Assembly (NCBI GenBank): GCA_017883185.1
Contig: JADGOB010000025.1
Coordinates: forward strand, 1-37,715
Direction of reading: 5' to 3'
Length of the DNA stretch: 37,715 bases
From: Acidobacteriota bacterium
GTDB lineage: Bacteria; Acidobacteriota; Vicinamibacteria; Vicinamibacterales; Fen-181
A program made the position numbers and the translations under genes. Below, one piece after another: positions 1 to 11,790 of this stretch. Each line of letters opens with the position of its first letter. The stretch's first letter is position 1. The notes beneath the pieces were generated by a model. It saw nothing but the letters and a program-made list of their open reading frames with translations. It ran no database searches and was not told where the DNA came from.

Positions 1-1422
1 ATCCGTGCGGCCAAGCAGGTCGGCGACCGGCTGGCCGGCCCCGGCCCCCTGCAGGCCCAGGAGCCGTGCCGCAGCGCTGTTGATCGTCGTCACCCGCCCG
101 GCGGCATCCACCGAGACCACGCCGGTGGTGATGCGCTCGAGCACGGTCTCGATGTAGCGACGCCGCGCCTCCACCTCCTGGTGCTGCCGCTGGAGATCCT
201 GGGCCGAACGCTCGAGGTCCTGCCGGCTATTCGACAGTTCGCCCGTCATCGCGTTGAACGCTTCGACCAGCGCCCCGAACTCGTCGGAGGTCTCTGGCTC
301 GAGACGGTGATCCAGGTGCCCTGCGCCAATGTCACGCGCCGCCGCGGCCAGCATCTGGATGGGCCGCGTGATCCGCTTGGCCAGGTAGAAGCCAATCCAC
401 GTCGCGCCCACGAGGATCATCAGCGTCACCATCAGGAAGAACGAGATGTAGACGCCGAACATGTTGCTCTTGAGCACCTTGAGCTTGCTGTACTGCTCGT
501 AGGCATCCGTCATCCGTCGCGACCGGTCTGCCATCTCGCCCGTGAGGTAGTCCGAGGCGACGACCACCCCCGCCAGCCTGCCGTCCCGGCCGAGAACCGG
601 CGCGGCAGAACGCAGCAGTTCGCCGCCGCCCCCCAGCGGCTCGAAGCCGTGCGTCTCTGCGCTTCCCGACGCGACGCGTTCGGCCAGGCGATCGGCCGAG
701 ACCCTGTTGTAGTCGGGAGGGAACGACGGGACGCGCACCTCCGCCACCGCCGAGACGTCCGGCCGGGGCCCGCGGCCAAGCACCACGCGGTAGACCTCCA
801 CCATGCTGGTGCGCAGCGGCGCGACCTCGGGCTTGATGACCTCGAACACCCTCGTCACGTCGGCGTCCGGAAAGCCCAGCGGCGCGAGGGCGAGCGCGAT
901 GCGCTGCGAGGTGTCACTCACCAGCTTCTGCCGCTCGCGGTAGTAGTCCCCGGCCGTCCGGTTGGCCGACGCGACAATCTCCTCCATCGGCGCGTTGAAC
1001 CAACGGTCGAGATTGGTCCGAATCAGCTCGCTCCCGACGAACAGGACGAGCACCGACGGGATGAGCGTCATGCCGAGCAGGACGCCGACCAGCTTCGACC
1101 GGAACCTGGCGAACGGCAGGCCGCGCCGACGCTCGACCATCAGCTTGAGGATGTTCCGCGCGAGGACGAACACCAGCGCGAGGATCATCGCCAGGTCGGC
1201 GGCCGACAGGGCGTAGAGCACGAACTCGGTGAGGAAGTCCGGCGAAAACCGCGACGACCGCGATCCGAAGCTGAGCGTCGCGGCGAGCGCCGTCACCAGC
1301 AGCGCGATCCCGACGACAATGAGCAGCGGGTTGTCGCGGAACGGGCGCCGCTCGGAGGCCTGCCGCCGCGGCCGCGGCCGGGCCGGGGAAGGCGCCGGGG
1401 AAGTGTCCCGCAGGGTAAGCAT
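1..1422 (-). CDS. NtrY-like membrane sensor histidine kinase (3' end outside window)
   Basis: Translation from the ATG at 1422 gives 474 residues with no stop before the window edge. Hydrophobic segments lie at about residues 31-50, 63-90, 110-130 and 320-346. A roughly 190-residue extracytoplasmic region follows the third segment. A HAMP linker begins at KRITRPIQMLA (about 349-359) and runs through the DEFGALVEAFNAM motif. A coiled linker (about 398-425) leads into the start of a PAS domain (IETVLERITTGVVSVD). This three-plus-one membrane layout followed by HAMP and PAS is that of NtrY, whose PAS domain precedes HisKA and HATPase domains. Those catalytic domains would lie beyond position 1 and are not seen. 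The ATG directly abuts the TAG of the DUF4390 gene, so the two are probably translationally coupled. An NtrX-type response regulator would be expected next. The family call is firm; the signal sensed is unknown. Confidence 0.88.
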   Translation of the reverse strand, partial: MLTLRDTSPAPSPARPRPRRQASERRPFRDNPLLIVVGIALLVTALAATLSFGSRSSRFSPDFLTEFVLYALSAADLAMILALVFVLARNILKLMVERRRGLPFARFRSKLVGVLLGMTLIPSVLVLFVGSELIRTNLDRWFNAPMEEIVASANRTAGDYYRERQKLVSDTSQRIALALAPLGFPDADVTRVFEVIKPEVAPLRTSMVEVYRVVLGRGPRPDVSAVAEVRVPSFPPDYNRVSADRLAERVASGSAETHGFEPLGGGGELLRSAAPVLGRDGRLAGVVVASDYLTGEMADRSRRMTDAYEQYSKLKVLKSNMFGVYISFFLMVTLMILVGATWIGFYLAKRITRPIQMLAAAARDIGAGHLDHRLEPETSDEFGALVEAFNAMTGELSNSRQDLERSAQDLQRQHQEVEARRRYIETVLERITTGVVSVDAAGRVTTINSAAARLLGLQGAGAGQPVADLLGRTD

Positions 1423-1992
1423 CTACTGGATCAGCGTGAAGCGCGCTTCGCCGGTCGGCGCGCCATGTTCCCAGGGCCAGAACAGGAGCCAGTTGACCCG
1501 CGGCCGCGTGCGGGCCCGCACGCGGACGTAGTACTCGGCGTTCTCTTCGAGCTGTTTCGTGCTGAACAGCGGCAACTGCTTGAACACCGTCATCCACTCC
1601 CGCACCTGCTCCTCGTCCTCGGTCAGCCGCGGTTCCTCGCCGCGGCCATCCACGGTGCGAGAGAGCTGGTGCTGACGGGTGAGGTTGTCGTACCGCGCGG
1701 TCGCCGTCACCGTCGTCGTGGCCAGCGTGCGGTCGAACCAGAGCGTGCCGCCCCGCCGCAACTCGATCTCATATGCGATCGTCGCGGTCAGGCCGCTCCG
1801 GATCGTTGCCTGCAGTTCGCGCGTGAACCCATGGGTCAGCGTGAACGAGACGTGCACGTGGCCGTCCTTCGCCAGCGACTTCACCTGCAGGTCCACCTCG
1901 TTCGCCGCGCGCACGGGTCCGCCTATCGCGGCCAACAGCACCAGGCTGGCCACGAGGGGGAGCAGCACGCCGGCGAGCAGTGGCTTCATCAT
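1423..1992 (-). CDS. DUF4390 domain exported protein
   Basis: The 189-residue protein starts with a signal peptide (MMKPLL, hydrophobic core to about residue 24, cleavage near VRA-AN). A beta-rich domain follows, with the pattern [24 protein letters not shown] and a C-terminal [11 protein letters not shown] motif, as in DUF4390 proteins. That family has no biochemical function and typically sits just upstream of an ntrY-type kinase, as here. Its ATG (1992-1990) overlaps the nrdR stop in an ATGA arrangement, and its stop abuts the kinase ATG. An extracytoplasmic accessory role for the kinase is plausible but is only inference from position. Confidence 0.8.
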   Translation of the reverse strand: MMKPLLAGVLLPLVASLVLLAAIGGPVRAANEVDLQVKSLAKDGHVHVSFTLTHGFTRELQATIRSGLTATIAYEIELRRGGTLWFDRTLATTTVTATARYDNLTRQHQLSRTVDGRGEEPRLTEDEEQVREWMTVFKQLPLFSTKQLEENAEYYVRVRARTRPRVNWLLFWPWEHGAPTGEARFTLIQ

Positions 1993-2447
1993 TCGCTCGC
2001 GTTCAACAGCTCTTCCAGTTGCTTCCGGAATTCGCCCACGTCGCGGAAGTTGCGGTAGACCGACGCGAACCGGACGTAGGCCACCTCGTCGAGCCCCTTG
2101 AGCGCCTGCATGACGAAGAGACCCACCTCAGCGGTGGCGATCTCCTTCTCGGGCCGCTCCTGGAGCGTCGCCTCGACACGGTCGGCCACCTTCTCGAGGG
2201 CGGAGACGCTGACCGGCCGTTTCTCGCACGCCTTCAGCATGCCGGCAATGAGCTTCTGCCGCTCGAACCGCTCGCGGCTTCCGTCCTTCTTCACCACCAT
2301 GTAGGGGATCTCGTCGATCCGCTCGTAGCTGGTGAACCGCCGCCCGCAATCCAGGCACTCCCGGCGCCGGCGAATCACCTCGCCTTCCTTGCTCTCGCGC
2401 GAATCGACGACCTTGTCGCCCAGATGACCGCAATACGGGCACTTCAC
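1989..2447 (-). CDS. nrdR: Transcriptional repressor NrdR
   Basis: This 152-residue protein has an N-terminal zinc ribbon (CPYCG at the start, then [14 protein letters not shown] near residue 31) and an ATP-cone ([18 protein letters not shown] onward). Together these define NrdR, the ATP/dATP-sensing repressor of ribonucleotide reductase genes. The start is a GTG at 2447: translation from there gives the canonical MKCPYCGH, whereas longer frames upstream read antisense to the flippase gene. The GTG overlaps the flippase stop as GTGA, and the stop overlaps the DUF4390 ATG. No NrdR box or ribonucleotide reductase gene is visible in the window, so the targets lie elsewhere. Length and motifs match the family throughout. 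Confidence 0.95.
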   Translation of the reverse strand: MKCPYCGHLGDKVVDSRESKEGEVIRRRRECLDCGRRFTSYERIDEIPYMVVKKDGSRERFERQKLIAGMLKACEKRPVSVSALEKVADRVEATLQERPEKEIATAEVGLFVMQALKGLDEVAYVRFASVYRNFRDVGEFRKQLEELLNASE

Positions 2448-3493
2448 TTGGCTTCCTCCTTCGACGCTCCACCCTCGCTCGCGAGTCGGCGCATGCCGCC
2501 AAGCGTCAGTCCTTCCTGCAGCATGAAGAAGATTCCCAACAGCGTCACCGGCACGAACGAGATCGCGTGCAGCACGACCGCGGCGCCGATCGCCTTCTCG
2601 GTGGAGGCGTGGTAGAACGACACCACGGCGATCTGGTAGAACTTGTGAAACCCGCCAATCGCGCCCGGCGTGGGCATCGCGACGCCCACGACGAGCAGCG
2701 CCATGACCAGGAACGAGCCGACGAACGGCACCTCGACCGAAAACGCCCGGGACACCAGCCAGATCCCGCCCGCGATCGACAACCACAACGGGAACGACCA
2801 GGCGAACACCAGGAACAGTTGTTGCGGACGCCGGACGGCACCCAGGCCCAGGGCGAATGTCTGCGCCATCCCGTCCACCAACCGGGCCAACCGCGGCGGC
2901 AGCCGACGCTCGACGCGCGCGGACAGGCGGCCAGTCGCCTCCGGGTGCCCCGCCAGGAAGTAGAAGACGGCCAGGATCGCCACCGTGGCCGCCGCGGCCG
3001 TCAACCCGCCCGCCTGCACCGCCCTGAACACCGCGGGGTCCAACCTGGCGAGCGCGGGATCGGCGGTTAGCAGGAAGACCGCGAACAAGACCAGCACCGT
3101 CGCCATGTCGAACACGCGTTCGAGGACCACCGTCGCGAACGCGGCCGTGGCGTTGAGGCCTTCGTGCTGCGCGAGCAGGTAGGGGCGCAGGAACTCCCCG
3201 GCCCGGGCCGGCAGCAGAAAACTGGCGGCGAACCCGACGACGGTTGCGCGAAACGCGATCAAGAACCGCGTCGGCCCCAACCCCGCGAGCAGGTACTGCC
3301 ACCGCATCGCCCTCAGCGCATAGGTCGTCATCGTGGTGACCAGTGCGAGCAGGAGCAGGTCCACCCGCCCCCGGGTCATCTCGGCCCACACCTTGGATAG
3401 ATCCGCCCCGCGGAGGAACCATGCGAGCAGAGCGACAGCCAGCGCAACGACGACAGCGGTACGAAGATGGGCGCGCATGTCGGGGCAAGGCAC
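2444..3493 (-). CDS. Flippase-like integral membrane protein (UPF0104/LPG_synthase_TM family)
   Basis: The protein has about 349 residues and roughly eight hydrophobic helices. It carries the family signatures [25 protein letters not shown] (a P-A-R-x-G-E-x-x-R-P motif) and [15 protein letters not shown]. These match the lysylphosphatidylglycerol synthase transmembrane / UPF0104 group, which includes putative lipid or polyprenyl-glycan flippases; substrate cannot be told from sequence. ATG codons at 3493 and 3478 (MRAHLRT) are both possible and neither has a clear ribosome-binding site; 3478 puts the positively charged N-terminus next to the first helix. It is the first gene of the operon leading into nrdR, with a 4-bp overlap. 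Confidence 0.85.
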   Translation of the reverse strand: MPCPDMRAHLRTAVVVALAVALLAWFLRGADLSKVWAEMTRGRVDLLLLALVTTMTTYALRAMRWQYLLAGLGPTRFLIAFRATVVGFAASFLLPARAGEFLRPYLLAQHEGLNATAAFATVVLERVFDMATVLVLFAVFLLTADPALARLDPAVFRAVQAGGLTAAAATVAILAVFYFLAGHPEATGRLSARVERRLPPRLARLVDGMAQTFALGLGAVRRPQQLFLVFAWSFPLWLSIAGGIWLVSRAFSVEVPFVGSFLVMALLVVGVAMPTPGAIGGFHKFYQIAVVSFYHASTEKAIGAAVVLHAISFVPVTLLGIFFMLQEGLTLGGMRRLASEGGASKEEAK

Positions 3494-3715
3494 TTTACTA
3501 TAAGATCGCGTCCAAGTCTATGGTGCGCCACTACTTACTGTCCGTGTCCGGCCGGGTGTCAGTGGCCTGAGGCCTGTGGCCAACCCGATCAAGAGGGGCG
3601 GACACCGCCGACACCGCCCGCCCACTTGCGAGTCCCCCCGGCAGACCTGTAACATAACCAGCCCTGCGTCTCAACCATGACCGCCAGGCTGAGCCTGGTC
3701 CATCGTGAGGTCCCC

Positions 3716-4633
3716 ATGGCGCTCGCTGCTCCGCTCCTCAGCACCTCGTTTCCCGAACTCACGCCCACGCGGCGCGGCAAGGTTCGCGACTTGTACGAGG
3801 CCGATGGCGATCTGCTCATCGTGGCCACCGACCGGATTTCCGCGTTCGACTACGTGCTCGGATCGGGGATTCCCGACAAGGGCAAGGTGCTGACGCAGTT
3901 GTCCACGTTCTGGTTCAACCTGACGGCCAACGTGGTCCCGAACCACTTGCGGTCGGTGAACCCTGACGAGTTCCCGCCAGCGCTGCGCCGTCACGCCGAC
4001 GTCTTGCGGGGACGGTCGATGCTGGTGCGCCGAACCGACCCGGTGCCGATCGAGTGCGTGGTTCGCGGCTACCTGGTCGGGTCAGGCTGGGCGGAATACC
4101 GCAAGACCGGAACGGTATGCGGCATCGCGCTTCCGCCGGGACTGCGCGAGGCGGACCGACTCCCCGAGCCGATCTTCACGCCGTCCACGAAGGCCGACAG
4201 CGGCCACGACATCAACATCAGCGAAGACGAGGCCGCACGCCTGGTGGGGCGCGAGTTGGTGACGACGCTGAAACGGCTGTCCCTCCAGGTGTACTCGACG
4301 GGCGCCGCCCACGCCGAAACCAGGGGCATCATCGTCGCGGACACGAAATTCGAGTTCGGCATCGTCGGCGACGACGGGCGGGAGCAGGTCCTGCTGATCG
4401 ACGAAGTGCTGACGCCCGATTCGTCACGGTTCTGGCCCGCCGACGCCTACAAGCCGGGTGGCAGCCAGCCGAGCTTCGACAAGCAGTACGTCCGCGACTA
4501 CCTCGAGCAGATCAAGTGGGACAAGCAACCGCCCGTGCCCTCGCTCCCAGACGAGGTCATCGCACGCACCAGGGAAAAATACGTGGAGGCACTGCGGCGC
4601 CTGGCGGGCCACGGCGTGGACGAGCGGAGCTGA
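3716..4633 (+). CDS. purC: Phosphoribosylaminoimidazole-succinocarboxamide synthase (SAICAR synthetase)
   Basis: PurC joins aspartate to CAIR with ATP in step 8 of de novo purine synthesis. The 305-residue product has the long-form pattern: RRGKVRDLYE near the N-terminus, IVATDRISAFDYVL, the VRGYLVGSGWAEY and FTPSTKADSGHDINIS motifs, and LLIDEVLTPDSSRFW with a C-terminal KQYVRDYLE. It resembles the roughly 300-residue yeast-type SAICAR synthetases more than the short bacterial ones. I placed the start at ATG 3716 (MALAAP), preceded by GTGAGG; an in-frame ATG at 3677 would add 13 residues that do not look conserved. The small Fis-type gene follows after one base. Confidence 0.95.
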   Translation: MALAAPLLSTSFPELTPTRRGKVRDLYEADGDLLIVATDRISAFDYVLGSGIPDKGKVLTQLSTFWFNLTANVVPNHLRSVNPDEFPPALRRHADVLRGRSMLVRRTDPVPIECVVRGYLVGSGWAEYRKTGTVCGIALPPGLREADRLPEPIFTPSTKADSGHDINISEDEAARLVGRELVTTLKRLSLQVYSTGAAHAETRGIIVADTKFEFGIVGDDGREQVLLIDEVLTPDSSRFWPADAYKPGGSQPSFDKQYVRDYLEQIKWDKQPPVPSLPDEVIARTREKYVEALRRLAGHGVDERS

Positions 4634-4800
4634 CGTGCACGAACAGCTGGAACGGCTGGTCGATGAGATGGTCGAGCGGGGCATCCTGTTCGACGACGCG
4701 GTGGGCGCGTTCGAGCGCAGCTTCATCGCGAAGGTACTCGAGCGCACGGACGGCAACCTCACCTCCGCCGCGCGGGAGCTGCGCATCCACCGCAACACGC

Positions 4801-6288
<1,488 letters not shown>

Positions 6289-6589
6289 GACATCAGCTTC
6301 TCATTTTTTCGGGCACTCATGCCACCGGCTGGCCATTGCGTCCGGCCGGCGCGGCGCGGGCGCGACGATTGGACGCGCGCGAAAGAGGCCGCCGCGTCGA
6401 TCGCCGCCGACCTGGTTGGCCGGCGGTGAGCGCGTGCCCAGGCGACCATCTGCCAGACGATTCGCGGTCTGGGCCCCCCGCAGGCAGGCAGCCTCGGTTC
6501 CGGTTCATCCCCCGCACTCACGCATCGTCTTCAGGGGGCCCCAGTGATCGGGCAGTGGCTCTTCTCCGGGAGTGGTGTCGAGGGCGGCC
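6289..6589. other. Divergent intergenic region between cysS and the groESL promoter
   Basis: These roughly 300 bp contain no convincing gene on either strand. Short open frames here lack recognisable domains and good starts. The region must hold the cysS promoter on the minus strand, but I cannot point to clear -35/-10 boxes for it. The groESL control elements begin at 6590. Confidence 0.5.
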
Positions 6590-6617
6590 TTGACACGCCC
6601 GTGCGACGGGCTATAAT
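6590..6617 (+). promoter_or_regulatory. Sigma-70-type promoter of groESL
   Basis: A perfect -35 box TTGACA (6590-6595) and a perfect -10 box TATAAT (6612-6617) are separated by 16 bp. This is the best consensus promoter in the window. The last T of the -10 box is also the first base of the CIRCE operator, so bound HrcA would block the promoter and transcription start. Confidence 0.9.
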
Positions 6618-6643
6618 TAGCAGTCGAGCACAATGAGTGCTAA
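6617..6643 (+). promoter_or_regulatory. CIRCE operator (HrcA-binding site)
   Basis: The arms TTAGCAGTC (6617-6625) and GAGTGCTAA (6635-6643) are separated by 9 bp. The CIRCE consensus is TTAGCACTC-N9-GAGTGCTAA, so only one base (G for C at arm position 7) differs. It starts at the end of the -10 box, the usual place for HrcA repression of chaperonin operons. No hrcA gene is in the window. Confidence 0.92.
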
Positions 6644-6750
6644 CAGTCTCGCGGAGTCGGTTGCTAACGACCGCTCTGTGCGAGTGCCAAACCGCCTCGC
6701 GGCTCCCGGGCCGGGGGCACGTCAACTGCCAGTAAGTGGGGGTGACATCG

Positions 6751-7038
6751 ATGAAAGCCAGACCGCTACACGATCGGATCCTCGTCAAGCGCATCGAAGA
6801 GGGCGAACAGAAGATCGGGGGAATCATCGTTCCCGATAGCGCCAAAGAAAAGCCGCAGCAGGGCAAAGTGGTGGCCGTCGGCGGCGGCAAGGTCAAGGAC
6901 GACGGGGGGCGCATCGCCTTGGATGTCAAGGCCGGCGACACGATCCTCTTCGGGAAGTACTCGGGTCAGGAAATCAAGCTCGATGGCGATGAGTTCCTGA
7001 TCATGCGTGAAGAGGAAGTCCTGGCGATCCTCGACTAG
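6751..7038 (+). CDS. groES: Co-chaperonin GroES
   Basis: The 95-residue protein begins [15 protein letters not shown] and has the mobile loop region [19 protein letters not shown], the roof-loop region and the C-terminal [13 protein letters not shown]. It caps GroEL in ATP-dependent folding. The start at ATG 6751 is chosen because GGGGGTGA lies just upstream and because it gives the standard N-terminus; an in-frame start at 6736 would add five unconserved residues. It is the first gene of the CIRCE-controlled operon, 43 bp ahead of groEL. Confidence 0.97.
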   Translation: MKARPLHDRILVKRIEEGEQKIGGIIVPDSAKEKPQQGKVVAVGGGKVKDDGGRIALDVKAGDTILFGKYSGQEIKLDGDEFLIMREEEVLAILD

Positions 7039-7066
7039 TCTCGTCCCTGATTTCACCAAGTCCTGA

Positions 7067-8707
<1,641 letters not shown>

Positions 8708-8718
8708 AGATCGGATCA

Positions 8719-8803
8719 GTCGGTGAGCTCGGTCAGTCGGTGAGTTCAGTCAGTCGGTGAGTTCAGTCAGTCGATGAGCCCGGTCAGTCGACGGATCGGG
8801 TCA
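8719..8803. repeat. Tandem 17-bp repeat, five units
   Basis: Five adjacent 17-bp units occupy 8719-8735, 8736-8752, 8753-8769, 8770-8786 and 8787-8803, followed by a partial sixth. Units 2 and 3 are identical (GTCGGTGAGTTCAGTCA); units 1 and 4 differ from them at a few positions, and unit 5 more. Each begins GTCG and ends GTCA. The array starts 11 bp after the groEL stop and lies before the terminator, so it would be in the 3' untranslated region of the groESL mRNA. Confidence 0.9.
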
Positions 8804-8830
8804 GTCGAAAACTGCGGTCGCCAAGACATG

Positions 8831-8868
8831 AAGGCCCGGTGGGCTTGCGCCTGCCGGGCCTTTTCTTT
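8831..8868 (+). terminator. Rho-independent terminator of groESL
   Basis: The stem AAGGCCCGG (8831-8839) pairs with CCGGGCCTT (8854-8862), enclosing a 14-nt loop that can form a further GGC/GCC pairing. A T-rich tract TTTTCTTT (8861-8868) follows. This is a classical intrinsic terminator, 124 bp after the groEL stop. Confidence 0.88.
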
Positions 8869-8915
8869 CGGCACGCCACACGCGGGAGAGGTGCGCCAGC
8901 AAACCTTTCCACGGG

Positions 8916-9252
8916 ATGAAGGGAACGATGCAGGAGGGCGGGAGCCGCGTGGCGCTCATCGCCAACTGGCCCGGCACGACACCGGCTGGCGTGGTCAATC
9001 ACGACCTGACGGACTTCAGCGACTTCTTCCCCACGTTTGCCGACCTGGGCCGGGCCAAGCTGCCCGCGAACCTGACGATCGACGGCCACAGCTTTGCCGC
9101 GCCGCTGACGGGACGGAAAGGCGCGCTCGGCGCGAAGCCGGCTCCAGGCGGTCCTCGATCAGCATCCCGCCGCCAAGGGCAAGGGCAAGCGCGCGACGCG
9201 CAAGGGACCGCAACAGCAGGCGCAGAAGAAGAAGAAAAAGAAGGTCGCGTAG
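8916..9252 (+). pseudogene. Relic of an arylsulfatase C-terminal region
   Basis: One frame from 8916 reads GGSRVALIANWPGTTPAGVV then LTDFSDFFPTFADLGRAKLP and IDGHSFAAPLTG. This is the conserved C-terminal third of sulfatase-family (S1) enzymes. After about 9115 homology moves to another frame, reading RLQAVLDQHPAAKGK and a very Lys/Gln-rich tail ending at the TAG 9250-9252. The catalytic N-terminal part with the C/S-x-P-x-R formylglycine motif is absent, and the piece between the two blocks is shortened. It is therefore a truncated, frameshifted remnant without a start codon context. It points towards the convergent aminotransferase gene. Confidence 0.75.
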
Positions 9253-9297
9253 CTCCCTGGCCACGACGCGACCTCGCGGCGCAGTGAGGCGTGCCGT

Positions 9298-10653
9298 CTA
9301 CCGGTAGGCCGCGTGGAAGGCGGCCAGGCGCTCCACCACCTGCTCGATCTCTCTCGTCGGCGGCAGGATGGTGGTCCGGAAGTGCGCGGTGCCCGGGATC
9401 TGCCCGAACCCGGTGCCTGGCACCACGCAGATGCCGGTCTGTTCGAGCAGCGTCATGCAGTACTCCTCGTCCTTGCGCCCCGCCGGCAGCGTGATGCGCG
9501 GGAAGGCATACATCGCGCCGGCCACGGCGTTGCACTGAATGCCCGGGATCCGGTTCAGCCCGTCGGCCAGCAACGTGGCCCTGGTCTTCAACTCGCCGAG
9601 GATGCCGTCGCGTTCCTGCGCGTAGCGATCGTACGACGGCTCGCCGGGTTTCGGCGGACGCACCATGCAATAGGTGGCCACCTGGCCGGTGAGATTCGCA
9701 CAGAGCGACACCGACTGCAGCTTGGTGATCTGTGCCACGACGTCGGCCGGCACGTTCCGCACTTCCATGTAGCCGCCGCGCTGTCCGCACTCGCCCAGGA
9801 ATCCCTTGGAGCACGAGTGGAAGCTGAAGAGGCTGACGTCGGCCTCGCCCGTCTCCGTCATCACGCGCGCAAACGACACGAAGCGATCGCCTTGCAGGTA
9901 CACGTTCTCCTGGTAGACCTCGTCGGCGAGAATCGCCAGGCCGTGCGTCTTCGCGAAGTCGATCAGCATCTCGATGTTGTCCCGATCGAGCACAGAGCCG
10001 GTCGGGTTCCCTGGGTTCAGCGCGCAAATCGCCTTCACCCTCACGCCGTAGCGACGCGCCTCCTGGAGGCTCTCCGCCAGCATCGACTGACTCAACTTCC
10101 AATCGTGGCCCTCGTCGAGGTAGTAGCCAACCTGCTTCCCCTCGTAGAGCGTGATGGTGGCGCTATACAGCGGGTACTGCGGGATCGGAATCATGATCCC
10201 GTCCTGCGGACCGCTGATCAGCATCCGCAGCGCGGTCTGAACGCCCTTTGACGCGCCGTCGGTCAGGTAGATCGCCTCGGGATCGGCTTCGATGGCGTCG
10301 CGCTCGCGGATGAACTCGGCCACCGCCTCCCGGATGAACCGCACGCCCTTGCTCTCCGAATACGCGCCGAGCCCGTACCTGGTGCCCTTCAAGATCCTCC
10401 CGGCCGTCTCAATGACGTCGGGCGGAAACAGGTCGCCGGCCCGATGCATGAGGTCCGGGTACTGGCACAGCGCGAGCACCTGCCGCAGATACGTCAACGG
10501 GCGCTGCTCGAGCGCCTGCGGGTTCCCGATGTTGCAGTAGATGATCTCCTGTCCCTGGCGCTCCAGTTCCTGCGCGCGGGCGACGATGGGTCCACGAACG
10601 GCGTACTCCGTTTCGAGGACGGCCTTGCCGATCTCCTTCAGCTGGATGGTCAT
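9298..10653 (-). CDS. Alanine aminotransferase-like PLP enzyme (class I/II)
   Basis: The 451-residue protein is a fold-type I aminotransferase: GNPQALEQRPLTYLRQVLA near the N-terminus, LTDGASKGVQTALRML, ALNPGNPTGSVL, LADEVYQENVY, and SFHSCSKGFLGECGQRGGY with the PLP-binding lysine in SCSKG. The long insertions and this active-site sequence fit the eukaryote-like alanine transaminase (GPT) subgroup, which exchanges alanine and 2-oxoglutarate for pyruvate and glutamate. Close relatives can use other amino acids, so the substrate is inferred. The start at ATG 10653 (MTIQLKEIG) is preceded by GAAAGGACC; a longer frame to 10731 adds 26 unconserved residues. It stands 120 bp downstream of the VanZ-domain gene. 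Confidence 0.9.
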   Translation of the reverse strand: MTIQLKEIGKAVLETEYAVRGPIVARAQELERQGQEIIYCNIGNPQALEQRPLTYLRQVLALCQYPDLMHRAGDLFPPDVIETAGRILKGTRYGLGAYSESKGVRFIREAVAEFIRERDAIEADPEAIYLTDGASKGVQTALRMLISGPQDGIMIPIPQYPLYSATITLYEGKQVGYYLDEGHDWKLSQSMLAESLQEARRYGVRVKAICALNPGNPTGSVLDRDNIEMLIDFAKTHGLAILADEVYQENVYLQGDRFVSFARVMTETGEADVSLFSFHSCSKGFLGECGQRGGYMEVRNVPADVVAQITKLQSVSLCANLTGQVATYCMVRPPKPGEPSYDRYAQERDGILGELKTRATLLADGLNRIPGIQCNAVAGAMYAFPRITLPAGRKDEEYCMTLLEQTGICVVPGTGFGQIPGTAHFRTTILPPTREIEQVVERLAAFHAAYR

Positions 10654-10773
10654 GATGGTCCTTTCGGGAGGAGCCAGGGGGGCGCGTGTGGACGACCGGC
10701 GACCTCGCACTGCAGATTCTTGCGGAAACACGCGACGGAATCAACGTGAGCGGGAAAACGGCGTAAAAACGGT

Positions 10774-11790
10774 TCACTCGAGGCGCAGAGCACCCAGGTA
10801 GACGTGCGTTGGCTCCACAAGCCGATATGCAAACAGGATCACGCCGCGAATTCGCCGTAGGTCCATCTCCCGGCGATCGGGCGCCATTCGAATCTCGTCG
10901 ATCGGAATCGCCACGCGGTTGATGCCCGGGTGGATGACAAGCGATCGATTGAAGCGATCGGCCGTGCGCTGATCGTGGGCAGCATCGTGGACGCGGAGCA
11001 CCAGCCACAGCGGCCGGTCGAGGTCCGAGACGACCGCGAACACCAGGCGGCGATACCCGCGCCAGTCGGGATACGGCTCATCGAAGGCGATGCCAGGATA
11101 GGTGCCCGGCTCGAGGTCGAGGCGCGCGAGCAGCTCGCCGGTCGCCGCCAGCCCTCGAGGCACCATGGAGGCGGGCGTCAGCGTGCTGCCGCTCGCCTCC
11201 ACGAGACGGCGCTCCCACCATGAACCGTCCAGGGCGAACAGCGTCGGGAAGGCCCGATCCCTGGCCGCATACAACGCCGCGGTCATGGCCAGGTGCGCGC
11301 CCGCTGCCGCCAGGAGCACCAGGGCGACAGCCACCGCCGACAACCGGCCGCGCCGAGTGTGAATCGGTCCGGCGCCCGGCGCGCCCCACGGCACGGCCGC
11401 GGCAAGCAGCAGGAACGCCCCCGCACCCGCGATGTCTCGAAGGAAATCCTCGATCGACGCCTCGCGGTTCGCCTGGAAGACCTGGAGGCACTCGGTCGCC
11501 GCGCCGACCACCAGCGTGACGACAAACGCCGTCCACCACGTCCGCGAACCATGATCCGGCCGAGTGCGTATTCGCAGGAGCCCGAGGAGAGAGAGCGCCA
11601 CGAGGCCGAACAGCGGCGTGTGGCCCGCGTCGAAGAGCGCGTCCCAGAAACGCGTGCGCTCCGGGGCGTCACCGAGGATCAGGAACAGCAGGAGACCAAC
11701 CAGCAGGAGGATCCAGGCACCCGCGTGCACGAGAGGCCCTCGTGGGTGGCCATCGCGTCCCGCCGTCGTGAGCGCTTGCGGTTCTTGCAC
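10774..11790 (-). CDS. VanZ-domain membrane protein with C-terminal beta-sandwich-like domain
   Basis: The 338-residue protein starts at GTG 11790, directly abutting the stop of the tonB-like gene. Residues about 22-125 form a VanZ-like domain with four hydrophobic helices and the signature GHTPLFGLVALSLL, then ATECLQVFQANREASIEDFLRDIAGA. A further helix (about 149-170) leads to a C-terminal region of about 160 residues rich in beta-prone segments (YRRLVFAVVSDLDRPLWLVL, HVYLGALRLE), resembling a carbohydrate-binding sandwich. VanZ itself is linked to teicoplanin resistance, but the wider family is of unknown function. The C-terminal domain call is from pattern only. Confidence 0.75.
   Translation of the reverse strand: MQEPQALTTAGRDGHPRGPLVHAGAWILLLVGLLLFLILGDAPERTRFWDALFDAGHTPLFGLVALSLLGLLRIRTRPDHGSRTWWTAFVVTLVVGAATECLQVFQANREASIEDFLRDIAGAGAFLLLAAAVPWGAPGAGPIHTRRGRLSAVAVALVLLAAAGAHLAMTAALYAARDRAFPTLFALDGSWWERRLVEASGSTLTPASMVPRGLAATGELLARLDLEPGTYPGIAFDEPYPDWRGYRRLVFAVVSDLDRPLWLVLRVHDAAHDQRTADRFNRSLVIHPGINRVAIPIDEIRMAPDRREMDLRRIRGVILFAYRLVEPTHVYLGALRLE

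Noticed and set aside
181-2058. A 625-codon open frame on the plus strand across the kinase and DUF4390 genes
   Set aside because: It is antisense to genes with clear domains, and its translation is Arg/Gln/His-rich low-complexity sequence typical of high-GC shadow frames.
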